A stretch of DNA of 64,000 nucleotides from Fictibacillus nanhaiensis (GTDB lineage: Bacteria; Bacillota; Bacilli; Bacillales; Fictibacillaceae): contig NZ_JAHVJO010000002.1 in assembly GCF_019801215.1 (NCBI RefSeq), forward strand, positions 310,001-374,000, in the 5' to 3' direction. Made by a program: the position numbers and the translations under genes. Positions 24,774-33,419 of the stretch are shown in pieces. The first letter of the stretch is position 1; each line of letters starts with the position of its first letter. The notes under the pieces are model-generated. The model did no database searches. It was not told the DNA's origin and was given only the letters and a program-made list of their open reading frames with translations.

Positions 24774-26438
24774 CTACTCACTTATTGCTACGCGCAAGAC
24801 CTCTTCAGTCGTTGTTAATCCTTTTTTTACTTTAAGCAGTCCATCATCAATTAAAAAGATCGTGCCATTTTTCATCGCGTAATCCCGCAGTTCGATAATC
24901 GGTCTGTTGTTCATAATTAGCTTTCGAATATGCTCGTCTACCACTAGTACCTCATGGACAGCTAAACGTCCTTTATAACCGGTCATGTTGCACGTGCCAC
25001 ATCCCTTGCCGCGGTTGACAACATCAATGGAAATTCCACGTTTTGAAAAGATTTCTTTTTCACGCTCCGTAGCATGGAAAGTCTGCTTACAATCCCGACA
25101 TACCTTACGAACAAGTCTTTGTGCAACCACGCCTGACAGTGAGGCTGCCACAAGAAACGGCTCTACGCCCATGTCTGTTAATCGGGCAATGGTTCCTATT
25201 GAATCGTTTGTATGTATCGTACTTAATACTAGATGCCCCGTTAACGAAGCACGTACTGCGATTTCTGCGGTTTCTGTATCTCGGATCTCACCGACCATCA
25301 CAATATCAGGATCTTGCCTAAGAATGGACCTAAGGCCACTGGCAAAGGTAAGGCCTACAGCAGAATTGACTTGAATTTGATTAATTCCAGCAAGTTGATA
25401 CTCTACTGGATCTTCAATTGTTACAATGTTCACTTCTTCATGGTTAAGTTTATTTAATGTTGAGTATAAAGTGGATGATTTTCCAGAACCCGTAGGTCCA
25501 GTGATTAGAATGATGCCGTTCGGCTGCTTGATGAGTTTAGAAAACCGTTGCAGATTTAGTTTGTTAAATCCTAAGTGATCAAGGTTATTAAGCGTACTGC
25601 CTAAATCTAAAATCCTTAAAACAATTTTCTCTCCATAAATGGCTGGCAGAGTGGAAATTCGAAGGTCTACAGGGTGCATGTCCAAGTTAATCTTAATTCG
25701 GCCATCTTGTGGAAGCCGGTTTTCTGTAATGTTTAAGTTGGCCATAATTTTAATCCGAGCTGTCAGCATGTTCTGCATATGCTTTGGCAGGCTGCGTTCT
25801 GTTTTTAACATGCCATCAATCCGGTATCGAACAACAAGCTTCGTTTCTTGTGGATCAAAATGAATGTCACTCGCTTTTTGTTGAATACCTTGCTGTATAA
25901 TCTGGTTGACGAGCTTAACAATTGGCGAATTTTCTTCTGTAATGCGGCTATCATCATTGAGTGAAGAACCTTGCGGAAGAAATTCAAGGAATTCCTGTAT
26001 GGAATCATCAACTTCGTAGTATTTATTTTGAGCTCGAAGAATGTCATCCTTTGCAGCAATCGCTCGTTCAATCTGAAATCCTGTCGTTAGCCGAAGATCC
26101 TCTATGATCATAAAGTCCATCGGATCCGCCATCGCTACCAAAAGTTTATCTCCATCTTTTTTAATAGGAATAAGGAAGTTTCGTCTTGCAAATTCCCTAG
26201 GAACGATGGAAACCGCCTGTTCGTCAATTGGATAACGGTACAAACTAATGTGTGGAATACCAAGCTGAAACTCCAGCACCTCTATTAGCTGCTGTTCAGT
26301 GAGATAGCCTTTTTCAATAAGAGCATCCCCGAGCTTTTGCATTTCACCTTTTTCTTTTAAGGATTGAAGAAGCAATTCTTCCGTTATAAGACCTGACTCA
26401 ACAAGCAAATCTCCAAGACGTTTTTTATGAACGATCAT
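24774..26438 (-). CDS. pilB: Pilus extension ATPase PilB
   Basis: GspE/PilB-family assembly ATPase, 554 residues. An N-terminal MshEN domain (about 1-150; LGDLLVESGLI and LGEALIEKG-like repeats) precedes the motor with Walker A GPTGSGKSSTLYSTLN, Asp box VTIEDPVEYQL, Walker B LRQDPDIVMVGEIRD and a four-Cys zinc site (CRDCKQTF with GCGTCNMTGYKGR). The MshEN region may bind cyclic-di-GMP as in some homologues. Its start overlaps the stop of the upstream VanW-like gene by four bases. Confidence 0.96.
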   Translation of the reverse strand: MIVHKKRLGDLLVESGLITEELLLQSLKEKGEMQKLGDALIEKGYLTEQQLIEVLEFQLGIPHISLYRYPIDEQAVSIVPREFARRNFLIPIKKDGDKLLVAMADPMDFMIIEDLRLTTGFQIERAIAAKDDILRAQNKYYEVDDSIQEFLEFLPQGSSLNDDSRITEENSPIVKLVNQIIQQGIQQKASDIHFDPQETKLVVRYRIDGMLKTERSLPKHMQNMLTARIKIMANLNITENRLPQDGRIKINLDMHPVDLRISTLPAIYGEKIVLRILDLGSTLNNLDHLGFNKLNLQRFSKLIKQPNGIILITGPTGSGKSSTLYSTLNKLNHEEVNIVTIEDPVEYQLAGINQIQVNSAVGLTFASGLRSILRQDPDIVMVGEIRDTETAEIAVRASLTGHLVLSTIHTNDSIGTIARLTDMGVEPFLVAASLSGVVAQRLVRKVCRDCKQTFHATEREKEIFSKRGISIDVVNRGKGCGTCNMTGYKGRLAVHEVLVVDEHIRKLIMNNRPIIELRDYAMKNGTIFLIDDGLLKVKKGLTTTEEVLRVAISE

Positions 26439-27829
26439 TCGGCTTCACCACCGTTCTCCTTACCGCCGTTAGCAGGCAGTTTACTTTCTTTTTCACGATT
26501 TTCTTCTGAGTTACCGTTATCAGGTGTATCCTGTATTGCTTCCGTTCCAGGAATACCTGGAAGTACAGGCATATTGGGAAATCCAGGGTAAGGGTATCCA
26601 TAACCTGGATAGATTGGAGGCACATCTGGTGTAGTACCAGGAATAGTCGGATTCACAGTCTGCTCCACTTCTTCTCTCGGATAGCCTCTTTCCTCAATAC
26701 GGTGCTTAGGTGGATAAAAGTCTTCTGCTAATTTAACTGAATCAACCATTTCACCCTTTAATCCGTAAGATTCGCGGTATACCGTCCCTAAAAACCCTTC
26801 ACTTCCACCATTTACTACAACAGAGCTAGAAATATCTGCTAGCTGATCATTAAAGTGAATAATCGTTTTTGGTTTAAACACTTGCTTGTCCATCTTCATT
26901 TTATAGGTATAAGGAAAAGGAACACCTATTACGGAAACGACCAGTTGATTGTCAGAAATCAAGAAACTTAGTTTGTATGAAGTCGCATTAGGATTCTGAA
27001 AGACAAAATCTTTATCAGCTGGCTTAACGAAAGCCTCATAACCCAGACTCGTGTACTCAGGAACTTCTCTGGAGGTATGCCGTTCTATAATCGTAAAATT
27101 TGTGTTTTGAACGGCAGTATATATCGCACTTGCTAATATATTTAAATCAATGGAATCTTGAGCGGTCTGACTTACCTCTTCAATGGCGTGTATGAGAGAA
27201 AAAGTTCCCCCTGGCTTTACTACAAAACCATCCAGACCCTTGATCCAATCTTCCAATAAGAGATGCTCACCTGGCAGTTTGACCGTTCTTTCACTTACAA
27301 CTTCCTCCGATTGGCCAAAAGTAGACAGAAATTGATTCATTTCAACTTGATTGTTTAATTGAAGATTTTCACCTACTTGCTTCAAATGCGCGAATAACAT
27401 CTCTTCATTTAACAATTCATTAAGGCCCGTAACATTCAATTGAGCAATGGCAGCTGTCACAAGCTCTTTGTTCAAATGTACTAGGAGTTTATTAGAAGTT
27501 GTGGAAGCACGTTCAATACTGTCTTCCACTTGAAACACCCATGCATCAGGATTAACCAGAACTCTTATATCGTTGTAAACAAGATAAACAGGGGCATCTT
27601 TTTTCCAGTTTGACACTTTTTTATTCACAACGGCAATTGCTTCATTTTTCGTTAGATGTTCAATAGAGATAGAGCCAATCTTAACCTCATTACCGAATGT
27701 TTCTTCTTCAAAAATGTTAGAATATACCTCTGTTGCGTAAATACTGCTAAAAAACAGAAAAAGTGTTGAAAGACTGATGGTAACAAAGATTAAGAAGAAG
27801 CTTTTAGGGTTAAATTCTCTTTTAGCCAT
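26435..27829 (-). CDS. VanW-like membrane-anchored protein in the pilus operon
   Basis: The product has 464 residues with an N-terminal membrane anchor (about 12-33). An extracytoplasmic region follows, with a VanW-type core at about residues 220-330 (VKPGGTFSLIHAIEEV, then IIERHTSREVP). The usual GGGxCQ motif of VanW proteins is replaced by LNILASAIYTAV, so the Cys is lost. The C-terminal 80 residues are Pro/Gly/Tyr-rich (PGYGYPYPGFPNMP) and then charged, suggesting a wall-spanning tail. Overlap with pilB and the shared strand make it part of the pilus machinery, perhaps guiding the pilus through the wall. Function is inferred. The start is ATG 27829; the upstream TTG is less likely. Confidence 0.7.
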   Translation of the reverse strand: MAKREFNPKSFFLIFVTISLSTLFLFFSSIYATEVYSNIFEEETFGNEVKIGSISIEHLTKNEAIAVVNKKVSNWKKDAPVYLVYNDIRVLVNPDAWVFQVEDSIERASTTSNKLLVHLNKELVTAAIAQLNVTGLNELLNEEMLFAHLKQVGENLQLNNQVEMNQFLSTFGQSEEVVSERTVKLPGEHLLLEDWIKGLDGFVVKPGGTFSLIHAIEEVSQTAQDSIDLNILASAIYTAVQNTNFTIIERHTSREVPEYTSLGYEAFVKPADKDFVFQNPNATSYKLSFLISDNQLVVSVIGVPFPYTYKMKMDKQVFKPKTIIHFNDQLADISSSVVVNGGSEGFLGTVYRESYGLKGEMVDSVKLAEDFYPPKHRIEERGYPREEVEQTVNPTIPGTTPDVPPIYPGYGYPYPGFPNMPVLPGIPGTEAIQDTPDNGNSEENREKESKLPANGGKENGGEAE

Positions 27830-27841
27830 CAATAATCGCTC

Positions 27842-28684
27842 TTATCCTACAACATTCATAGAAAGTTCCGCTAAGATGGCAGGTCCTTTCTCTTGTGCCT
27901 TTTGAACATCATCTATCCTCAATGTTGTGCCGTTGGGAAACAAAAGGTTGCCATCTTTCTCGTAAATATCTTTCGTTGTCGTTTTGCCTGTCAGTAGTTT
28001 TAATTGTCTCTCTTTTATGAGATCCTTTGGTGTTGCTGCTGAATTTACATTTACGTCTATATGTTCCTTTTGATTTTCTTCCATTTTTTTTATAGGGATC
28101 TCTTCAAGTTTCCGTTGGGTTTTAGGTTCTAGATCCTTTGTATCCGAATTGCTATCTTCTTTTACTATAGGTTTCCTTGATTTTATGGACTCTACCTTCT
28201 GATAGAAACTTAATCCCGCTTCTTCATTCACGATAAGATCACGTCCATAGGTAATAACTTGATCGGCTGCAAAAACGACTACATTTGACTGAAGAGCTAT
28301 TTCGATTCCAATGATAGAACCGTCCTTTTCGTCAATAAAATACTCTTTCGCTTCACCGATTAGTTGTCCTTTTGTATCAATTAACTTGGAACCAGTTGCG
28401 TTCAATTTTTTTTGAGTAAGTTGGTTCGCAATGGGTATCTCGGTTAGGTCTACAATTGAATAGCGGTCTTCAATCATTACGGCAAATTCACCAACACTAA
28501 CAACTTTTTCAAAGGGTACTGCTCGTATACGAAGTTCCCAATCTTCTTGTTCCACGATTAAAAAATCAACAATGCCTTGCTTCGAGTTCACCACTAACGA
28601 CTTCACACGTCCAGCCTCTGTACCATCCTGAATACATATAATTGGCAATCCGATAAAATCATTGCTTTTTTTCAAACCACTCAC
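27842..28684 (-). CDS. PRC-barrel domain protein in the pilus operon
   Basis: The 280-residue soluble protein has two PRC-barrel domains (about 8-80, IGLPIICIQDGTEAGRVKSL; and about 95-165, GSKLIDTKGQLIGEAKEYFID). A charged linker and a short C-terminal segment follow (LFPNGTTLRIDDVQKAQEKG). PRC barrels usually bind partner proteins or RNA. In this position it may be a cytoplasmic regulator or scaffold for pilus assembly. I do not know a characterised homologue. Confidence 0.75.
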   Translation of the reverse strand: MSGLKKSNDFIGLPIICIQDGTEAGRVKSLVVNSKQGIVDFLIVEQEDWELRIRAVPFEKVVSVGEFAVMIEDRYSIVDLTEIPIANQLTQKKLNATGSKLIDTKGQLIGEAKEYFIDEKDGSIIGIEIALQSNVVVFAADQVITYGRDLIVNEEAGLSFYQKVESIKSRKPIVKEDSNSDTKDLEPKTQRKLEEIPIKKMEENQKEHIDVNVNSAATPKDLIKERQLKLLTGKTTTKDIYEKDGNLLFPNGTTLRIDDVQKAQEKGPAILAELSMNVVG

Positions 28685-28696
28685 CCACCTTATATT

Positions 28697-29818
28697 TTAG
28701 AAGCTCGTTAAGTAATCATGAATCTCCTCAGAAATCACCGAATACCCTTTTAATCTATTTTTCATTTCAAGTAGCAATTCAGTTGCTTTAAATACATAGT
28801 TTGTGGATATATAAAAATCTACTAAAAGCTTGGCAAACAAATAATAATCCCTGTCTGACAATGGTTGACTGAGTATAGACTCCAGCATCGCTTGATAAGA
28901 TGGATAATCTCTTTCCTGATAATATAACTCCAGAGTGTTCAAAAACATATATTGAACATCGGTGTCCATGTCCGGATAGTCATCTTTACCAATCAAATCC
29001 GACACTCTCACTTCTTGTTCTAGTAAAGTCTGTACAATACATTCTTCTTGATTACTATCAGGATGAACGGCTGTAACTTCTAACCCTTTTTCTATATTCT
29101 CTTCCATTTGTTCAGAATGTTTGCTCACGTCCTCCAAATCATCAAACCAATCATGTCGATCTGTTAAACGTTCATCGTTTTGATGATTTTCCAGTATATC
29201 CGTGTGTGGTAGATCTTCTAGCAAACTCTCTCTATCTTTTGTCAAAAAAGCAAATTCATCTTCTGAAATTTCTACTTCTGATAAATCCATTGGTTTTTGA
29301 GAAAGCGCTAAAGGTTCGAAAGGTTCTAAGGAGGTTGTTGTCTCAACAAGCAGTTCATCTTCCTGAACCTTTTCCTCGTTTATTTCTAATTCCTCCAAAT
29401 GTATCTCCTCATATTGTTCAATCTCTACTTTTTCTTTTGATTGGTTTAGTATTTTCTCTGCTGTGGCAGCACTTTCCGCTTCCACTTCACTAGGCTGCTC
29501 CATCCTCAATCTACTCTCAGGTCTAATTCTTGGTTCCTTTTTAAAAGAAAGAAGAATTTCCGCTCTCTCTTGTGCCTGAGCCTTTTTAGCAACGTACCTC
29601 TTCTCAGCAAAGTAAGAAATAATAAAAGCTACACCAATCATTGTGGCTATTGAAGTCCAATAGGATAAGACATTTAATAGAAACAACCCACCCGTTGCTA
29701 TCAAAAACACTACCCCTAATAGAATTAATTTAAATTTCATAGGAATACTTGAAGGAAAAAAATACAATAAAGGACTGACAAGTAAAGTAAAAACAAGCAG
29801 TATGATAATTTGTGTCAA
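28697..29818 (-). CDS. Membrane protein of unknown function heading the pilus operon, 373 aa
   Basis: N-terminal membrane domain with three helices (about 3-23, 28-48 and 52-72). A long, very acidic disordered region (about 110-255) follows, then a C-terminal helical domain (about 265-373) with spacing like TPR repeats (YYQERDYPSYQAMLESILSQ, then LLVDFYISTNYVFKATELLLEM). It is the first gene of the minus-strand pilus run; the ATG at 29818 follows AGGAGGAGAA. The family is not recognised. A membrane scaffold that recruits cytosolic pilus proteins would fit its layout, but that is a guess. Confidence 0.65.
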   Translation of the reverse strand: MTQIIILLVFTLLVSPLLYFFPSSIPMKFKLILLGVVFLIATGGLFLLNVLSYWTSIATMIGVAFIISYFAEKRYVAKKAQAQERAEILLSFKKEPRIRPESRLRMEQPSEVEAESAATAEKILNQSKEKVEIEQYEEIHLEELEINEEKVQEDELLVETTTSLEPFEPLALSQKPMDLSEVEISEDEFAFLTKDRESLLEDLPHTDILENHQNDERLTDRHDWFDDLEDVSKHSEQMEENIEKGLEVTAVHPDSNQEECIVQTLLEQEVRVSDLIGKDDYPDMDTDVQYMFLNTLELYYQERDYPSYQAMLESILSQPLSDRDYYLFAKLLVDFYISTNYVFKATELLLEMKNRLKGYSVISEEIHDYLTSF

Positions 29819-29984
29819 GAATTTTCTCCTCCTGTTCCATATCCCTCTTTTAATTACTATAATACTACAAAATTTCTAAAAAATATCCATATACAAGAAA
29901 AAATTCTGAAGAATATTGTATAATAATAGATAATTCAGTAAATTTGTAGGTCATATAGACTATATTTTATAGAGGGCGTGAACC

Positions 29985-30413
29985 ATGCTATCAGAAAAAG
30001 GATTTTCATTAATTGAAGTACTTGTATCCCTTACGATCCTCTCCGTTTCGGTAATAGGAATCTCGCAATTTTTTATGCAAGCTAACCAAATATCAGCTGG
30101 AAACAATAGCAAACTAGTTGCTACAAACCTTGCAAGAATGACGCTGGAACGCGTTCAGCATGACTATGCTTCATTCGAGGTCTCTCCTGCACCAAAGGTT
30201 TACTCAAAGACTGACTGTAAAACAGCAAGCTGCCAAAATTTATATGAAAATATGGTCAATAATACGGTGTACGCTATTAAAATAGAAGTAAAAAACCAAT
30301 CAGGTGAAGAGTCATCCATTAAACTATTTCCAGTAAAAGTAACGATTCAATATACGAACAATCAAAAGATAAAAAGTACTGCAGTTGAGGGGTATATAAA
30401 AGATGCGAATTAA
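29985..30413 (+). CDS. Minor prepilin, PilV/ComGD-like
   Basis: The 142-residue prepilin has a very short leader (MLSEKG) and FSLIEVLVSLTILSVSVIG: an intact prepilin peptidase site and Glu5. The mature head holds a Cys pair (DCKTASCQN) that may form a disulfide. It is the first of three overlapping or abutting plus-strand genes divergent from the pilus machinery. It probably belongs to the initiating tip complex. The ATG at 29985 follows GAGGGCG. Confidence 0.85.
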   Translation: MLSEKGFSLIEVLVSLTILSVSVIGISQFFMQANQISAGNNSKLVATNLARMTLERVQHDYASFEVSPAPKVYSKTDCKTASCQNLYENMVNNTVYAIKIEVKNQSGEESSIKLFPVKVTIQYTNNQKIKSTAVEGYIKDAN

Positions 30414-30876
30414 ACTGCTCAATGAAAAGGGATTTACTTTAATAGAGTCGCTCTTATCGTTAGTTCTTTTCTCTATTATCGGAACGGTTGTCTATTTTGT
30501 TTTACTAAGTGGGTTACATACAGAAAAAAAAATATATACAGAAACATTAATTCGGGATGAAGCAGACCTTGTCATGTCTCAAATCATTGATGTCCTTTAC
30601 ACAGCACCGGCGACAAAAGTAAAGGATGCTGCACCGGGCAATGGAAGTCTTCTCATCTATCAAAAAGATGCCGCAAATAATACGACGGTTGGTTTTGTTG
30701 GCCAAGAACCAATCATTAACGGCCAATCGATTGGTTCCAGTGGTTTTGATTTTACGAATTCATCCATACAAAAAATTGGGAACAGTGTGAAAATCATTTT
30801 AAACGTAAAAAGCAAAACCAATCAAAAGGCAAAGCCATTATCATTACAAAGTCAATTTGGACTCCTGGAGGAATAA
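30403..30876 (+). CDS. Minor prepilin, PilW/ComGF-like
   Basis: The 157-residue prepilin has NEKG then FTLIESLLSLVLFSIIG, with Glu5 present. The start ATG at 30403 overlaps the previous gene by 11 bases, so translation is coupled. The head is beta-rich without Cys. Typical layout for minor pilins encoded as V-W-X sets. Confidence 0.85.
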   Translation: MRIKLLNEKGFTLIESLLSLVLFSIIGTVVYFVLLSGLHTEKKIYTETLIRDEADLVMSQIIDVLYTAPATKVKDAAPGNGSLLIYQKDAANNTTVGFVGQEPIINGQSIGSSGFDFTNSSIQKIGNSVKIILNVKSKTNQKAKPLSLQSQFGLLEE

Positions 30877-30877
30877 C

Positions 30878-32665
30878 ATGAATCGCATTCTTTCTGAAAA
30901 AGGAAATACGTTAATTGTCGTTCTTCTCATGATTGTCATTTTAACTGTAGCGGGACTTTCCTTAGTCACCACAACCTTTAACGGCGTAAAAAAAACAGAT
31001 GCACGTGAAACGCAAATCCAATCAGTAGAGCTCGCAGAAAAAGGAATTGATTATTTAGCGGTATTGCTTGAAACAAAAACACAGGCACTTGCAGGACTTT
31101 CAGCGAAGGACTTTGAAGATGCCTTAACAAACATCTTGCAAAAATATGAAGTAAATAGCGCGAATGCCGCTTTCTTGCCCCATTCCGCACTACCAGCCGA
31201 CGATGGTGTTCTGAAAGTTAAAGTCTATGATCGTAAAAAGCTGACTTCAGACCCAGAAGACTTATCCCAGACGATGATTATACATAGCGAAGCCGTAGTT
31301 AACGGTAAAAAGAAAATACTCACATCTACCATCCGTCTTGGAGCCAAGCAAGTGCCTGATGCATTGAAATATGCCCTTGGTGCCTACAACCCTTGTAAAG
31401 GAACAAACAACTGCAATACGAAAGATGATGATGGAAATATGTTTTTGCATGGAGGAGTAGCGATAAAAGGTGATTTGTATGTAGAGAGAAACTTAATTAC
31501 AAAAAACAAAGGAATCGTTGGAGCAGATAAAAATTGGGTAACATCAGACCTGCCAAGTGTGGAAGGAGAAAATGGTAAAAAAGCACATCTCATCCTTCCG
31601 GGAAACCTTTATAAATTAAATAGCGACCGGAAATATAGTGATCATATAAAAGAAACCAACTTCAGTTCGTATCAGAGTATTAATAAACAAAATGTCAGCT
31701 CAGCCTTTACTGCATATACGGCAGCAAACAAAGAATACGTACCTATTGTAGATTCTCGTTCACCTCAGTTTTCACCGATTCATATTGAAGGCCAAAGGAG
31801 CCATTATTACTTTCCGGATCATGGCAACTCTTTTCCTGTAACAGAAGTACATGACAGTAATTTTAACAACATTCCACATAAAGAAAATATAAAGAACAGA
31901 TATGAAAACGAGAATGTATATGTAAACTCAAACAATGACATTAAATTTAATGGGAGTTTTACATTTAATAGACTTAGCTCAAAAACGTACTCAGAAGATC
32001 GTGACATTATGATTAGAAGCGGAAAAGACGAATGGAGCCAGCTGACATTCAAACAGGGAGCTTACTTTGGCGGTGATGTTATCATCGGTAATCCAAGTAC
32101 CAATCATTACAACTTTAATAACTATGACAAGTTTGAAATAGATGGTCCGATCTTTGTTGATGGAGACCTTACCATTTGGGGAGCGAATATAAAGTTTAAT
32201 TCCACGATCTATGTAACCGGTCAGACGACCATTCGCTTTTCCAGATTACAGGGCATAATGGATCCAAATCATATCGAAAAGTCACTTGTATTGTTCGGAA
32301 AAGAATCCATTTTAATCGCAAACAATAATGTGTTCGGAGACGACCCTAACATCATTCGTGGTTTCTTTTATTCAGAAGACCTAATGGAAATCTACGGTGT
32401 TGGGTCAAATGTAGAAATACAAGGTGGCGTATTCGGGAGAAAAGTGGTGCTGAACGCAACAAGGGGAAAAGTTAGATATGCTATAGGAGATGGCGATGAA
32501 AGAGGAAATGGAACATATATTTTTGAATTAAACCAAACTCAGATCTCACCTGACAAGTCTCGCTTAAAAATCATTTATAACCCAGAACTTATCAAGAATC
32601 CGCCTGAAGGATTACCAACCGTAAAAGACTTATCTGTAACACAAGTAGATCGCAAAATTCAATAA
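30878..32665 (+). CDS. Large PilX-like pilin with beta-helical C-terminal domain
   Basis: The product has 595 residues from the ATG at 30878, right after GGAGGAATAAC. A class III-like leader (SEKG) precedes NTLIVVLLMIVILTVAGLSL. Position 5 is not Glu, as in PilX/GspK-type tip pilins. The body is far larger than other minor pilins. About residues 170-210 carry a Cys pair (NPCKGTNNCN), an Asp-rich DDDGN and an HGGVAIKGDLYVERN start of repeated short beta strands. The C-terminal 200 residues (FIDGDLTIWG-like repeats, SNVEIQGGVFGRKVV) look like a parallel beta-helix. A tip adhesin or substrate-binding pilin is the likely role. A terminator follows. Confidence 0.8.
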   Translation: MNRILSEKGNTLIVVLLMIVILTVAGLSLVTTTFNGVKKTDARETQIQSVELAEKGIDYLAVLLETKTQALAGLSAKDFEDALTNILQKYEVNSANAAFLPHSALPADDGVLKVKVYDRKKLTSDPEDLSQTMIIHSEAVVNGKKKILTSTIRLGAKQVPDALKYALGAYNPCKGTNNCNTKDDDGNMFLHGGVAIKGDLYVERNLITKNKGIVGADKNWVTSDLPSVEGENGKKAHLILPGNLYKLNSDRKYSDHIKETNFSSYQSINKQNVSSAFTAYTAANKEYVPIVDSRSPQFSPIHIEGQRSHYYFPDHGNSFPVTEVHDSNFNNIPHKENIKNRYENENVYVNSNNDIKFNGSFTFNRLSSKTYSEDRDIMIRSGKDEWSQLTFKQGAYFGGDVIIGNPSTNHYNFNNYDKFEIDGPIFVDGDLTIWGANIKFNSTIYVTGQTTIRFSRLQGIMDPNHIEKSLVLFGKESILIANNNVFGDDPNIIRGFFYSEDLMEIYGVGSNVEIQGGVFGRKVVLNATRGKVRYAIGDGDERGNGTYIFELNQTQISPDKSRLKIIYNPELIKNPPEGLPTVKDLSVTQVDRKIQ

Positions 32666-32668
32666 TAA

Positions 32669-32703
32669 TGAGAGTCTTCTTATGTGGAAGGCTTTTTCTT
32701 TTT
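32669..32703 (+). terminator. Terminator of the minor pilin operon
   Basis: AGAGTCTTC pairs (one G-U) with GAAGGCTTT, followed by TTTCTTTTT. Confidence 0.65.
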
Positions 32704-32717
32704 GCGGAAGGCATAAT

Positions 32718-33032
32718 CTATGGGAGCAGCCAAAGATTGATATAGATGTGATATAGAACGACAAAAAAATAGATAATAAAAGCTATATATAGAAGGATCC
32801 GAACTCTTTTATGCAAAGGAACGAATCCTGACAAAAGGATTAAACATGAAAAAAGAAACTTCACTGCGAGAAATAATACGGGATCAATCGCATATAGAGT
32901 TCTCATCAAAGGATTTAGCTCGGTTCCACCCTTTAATAGAAGCTGATGAGTAAAAAGCGCATCGGCCATATTCAAAATAGCCAAACAGGCACTGATCCAC
33001 AAATGACGTTGAAACTGAAATGCTCCCTCCAT
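32718..33032 (-). CDS. DUF5658-like small membrane protein
   Basis: The product has 104 residues and three hydrophobic helices. It has the family-like pattern NMADALFTHQLLLKGGTELNPLM in the first loop, where the conserved Asp and Asn-Pro occur. The start is ATG 33032 with AGGAG eight bases upstream, not GTG 33041. Function unknown. It lies between the minor pilin operon and yjfB. Confidence 0.7.
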   Translation of the reverse strand: MEGAFQFQRHLWISACLAILNMADALFTHQLLLKGGTELNPLMRTLYAIDPVLFLAVKFLFSCLILLSGFVPLHKRVRILLYIAFIIYFFVVLYHIYINLWLLP

Positions 33033-33142
33033 CACTCTCACTCCTCTCTATTAATGGAGTATACCCACATTAAGAGAGGATGTTTCCTACAGATGTTCAA
33101 CAAATAGTGACACAGTATGCTGGTATCTAAAAAGGGAGAAGA

Positions 33143-33166
33143 AAAGCCCCATTAAAAGGGACTTTT
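33143..33166 (-). terminator. Intrinsic terminator of yjfB
   Basis: On the minus strand AAAAGTCCC, a short loop, then GGGGCTTTTC. The upstream side overlaps the yjfB stop codon. Nothing else is evident in 33042-33142. Confidence 0.75.
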
Positions 33167-33341
33167 ACAGTTTTAGGTCAATTTGACTGCCTAAGTGTGG
33201 TTGAAAAGATTGCTCTAGCATCTTCGTGAAGTTTACACTGTTTTGTTCAGATGAGTTCATTACCATTTTCATGACAGAGAGACTCGCTTGTTGTTGAACT
33301 TGTGAATGATTAAGTACTACGGATAAAGCAGCAATGTCCAT
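33165..33341 (-). CDS. yjfB: YjfB family putative motility protein, 58 aa
   Basis: ATG at 33341 with a strong AGGAGGTG ribosome site. The 58-residue product begins MDIAALSVVLNHSQVQQQASLSV and ends HLGSQIDLKL, the pattern of the small YjfB proteins whose gene is SigD-controlled in B. subtilis. In the middle is a Met-rich amphipathic helix. The function is not known. The gene lies 30 bp beyond the hag terminator and has no visible promoter, so it may depend on read-through from hag. Confidence 0.85.
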   Translation of the reverse strand: MDIAALSVVLNHSQVQQQASLSVMKMVMNSSEQNSVNFTKMLEQSFQPHLGSQIDLKL

Positions 33342-33372
33342 TTTACACCTCCTGTTTCATGTTGGTTGTAAA

Positions 33373-33405
33373 AAAAGAGACCTTAGTAAAACTAAGATCT
33401 CTTTT
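33373..33405 (-). terminator. Intrinsic terminator of hag
   Basis: AAAAGAGACCTTAG pairs with CTAAGATCTCTTTT (one mismatch). The minus-strand T-tract is long. Confidence 0.9.
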
Positions 33406-33419
33406 AAGTAGTTTTAAAA

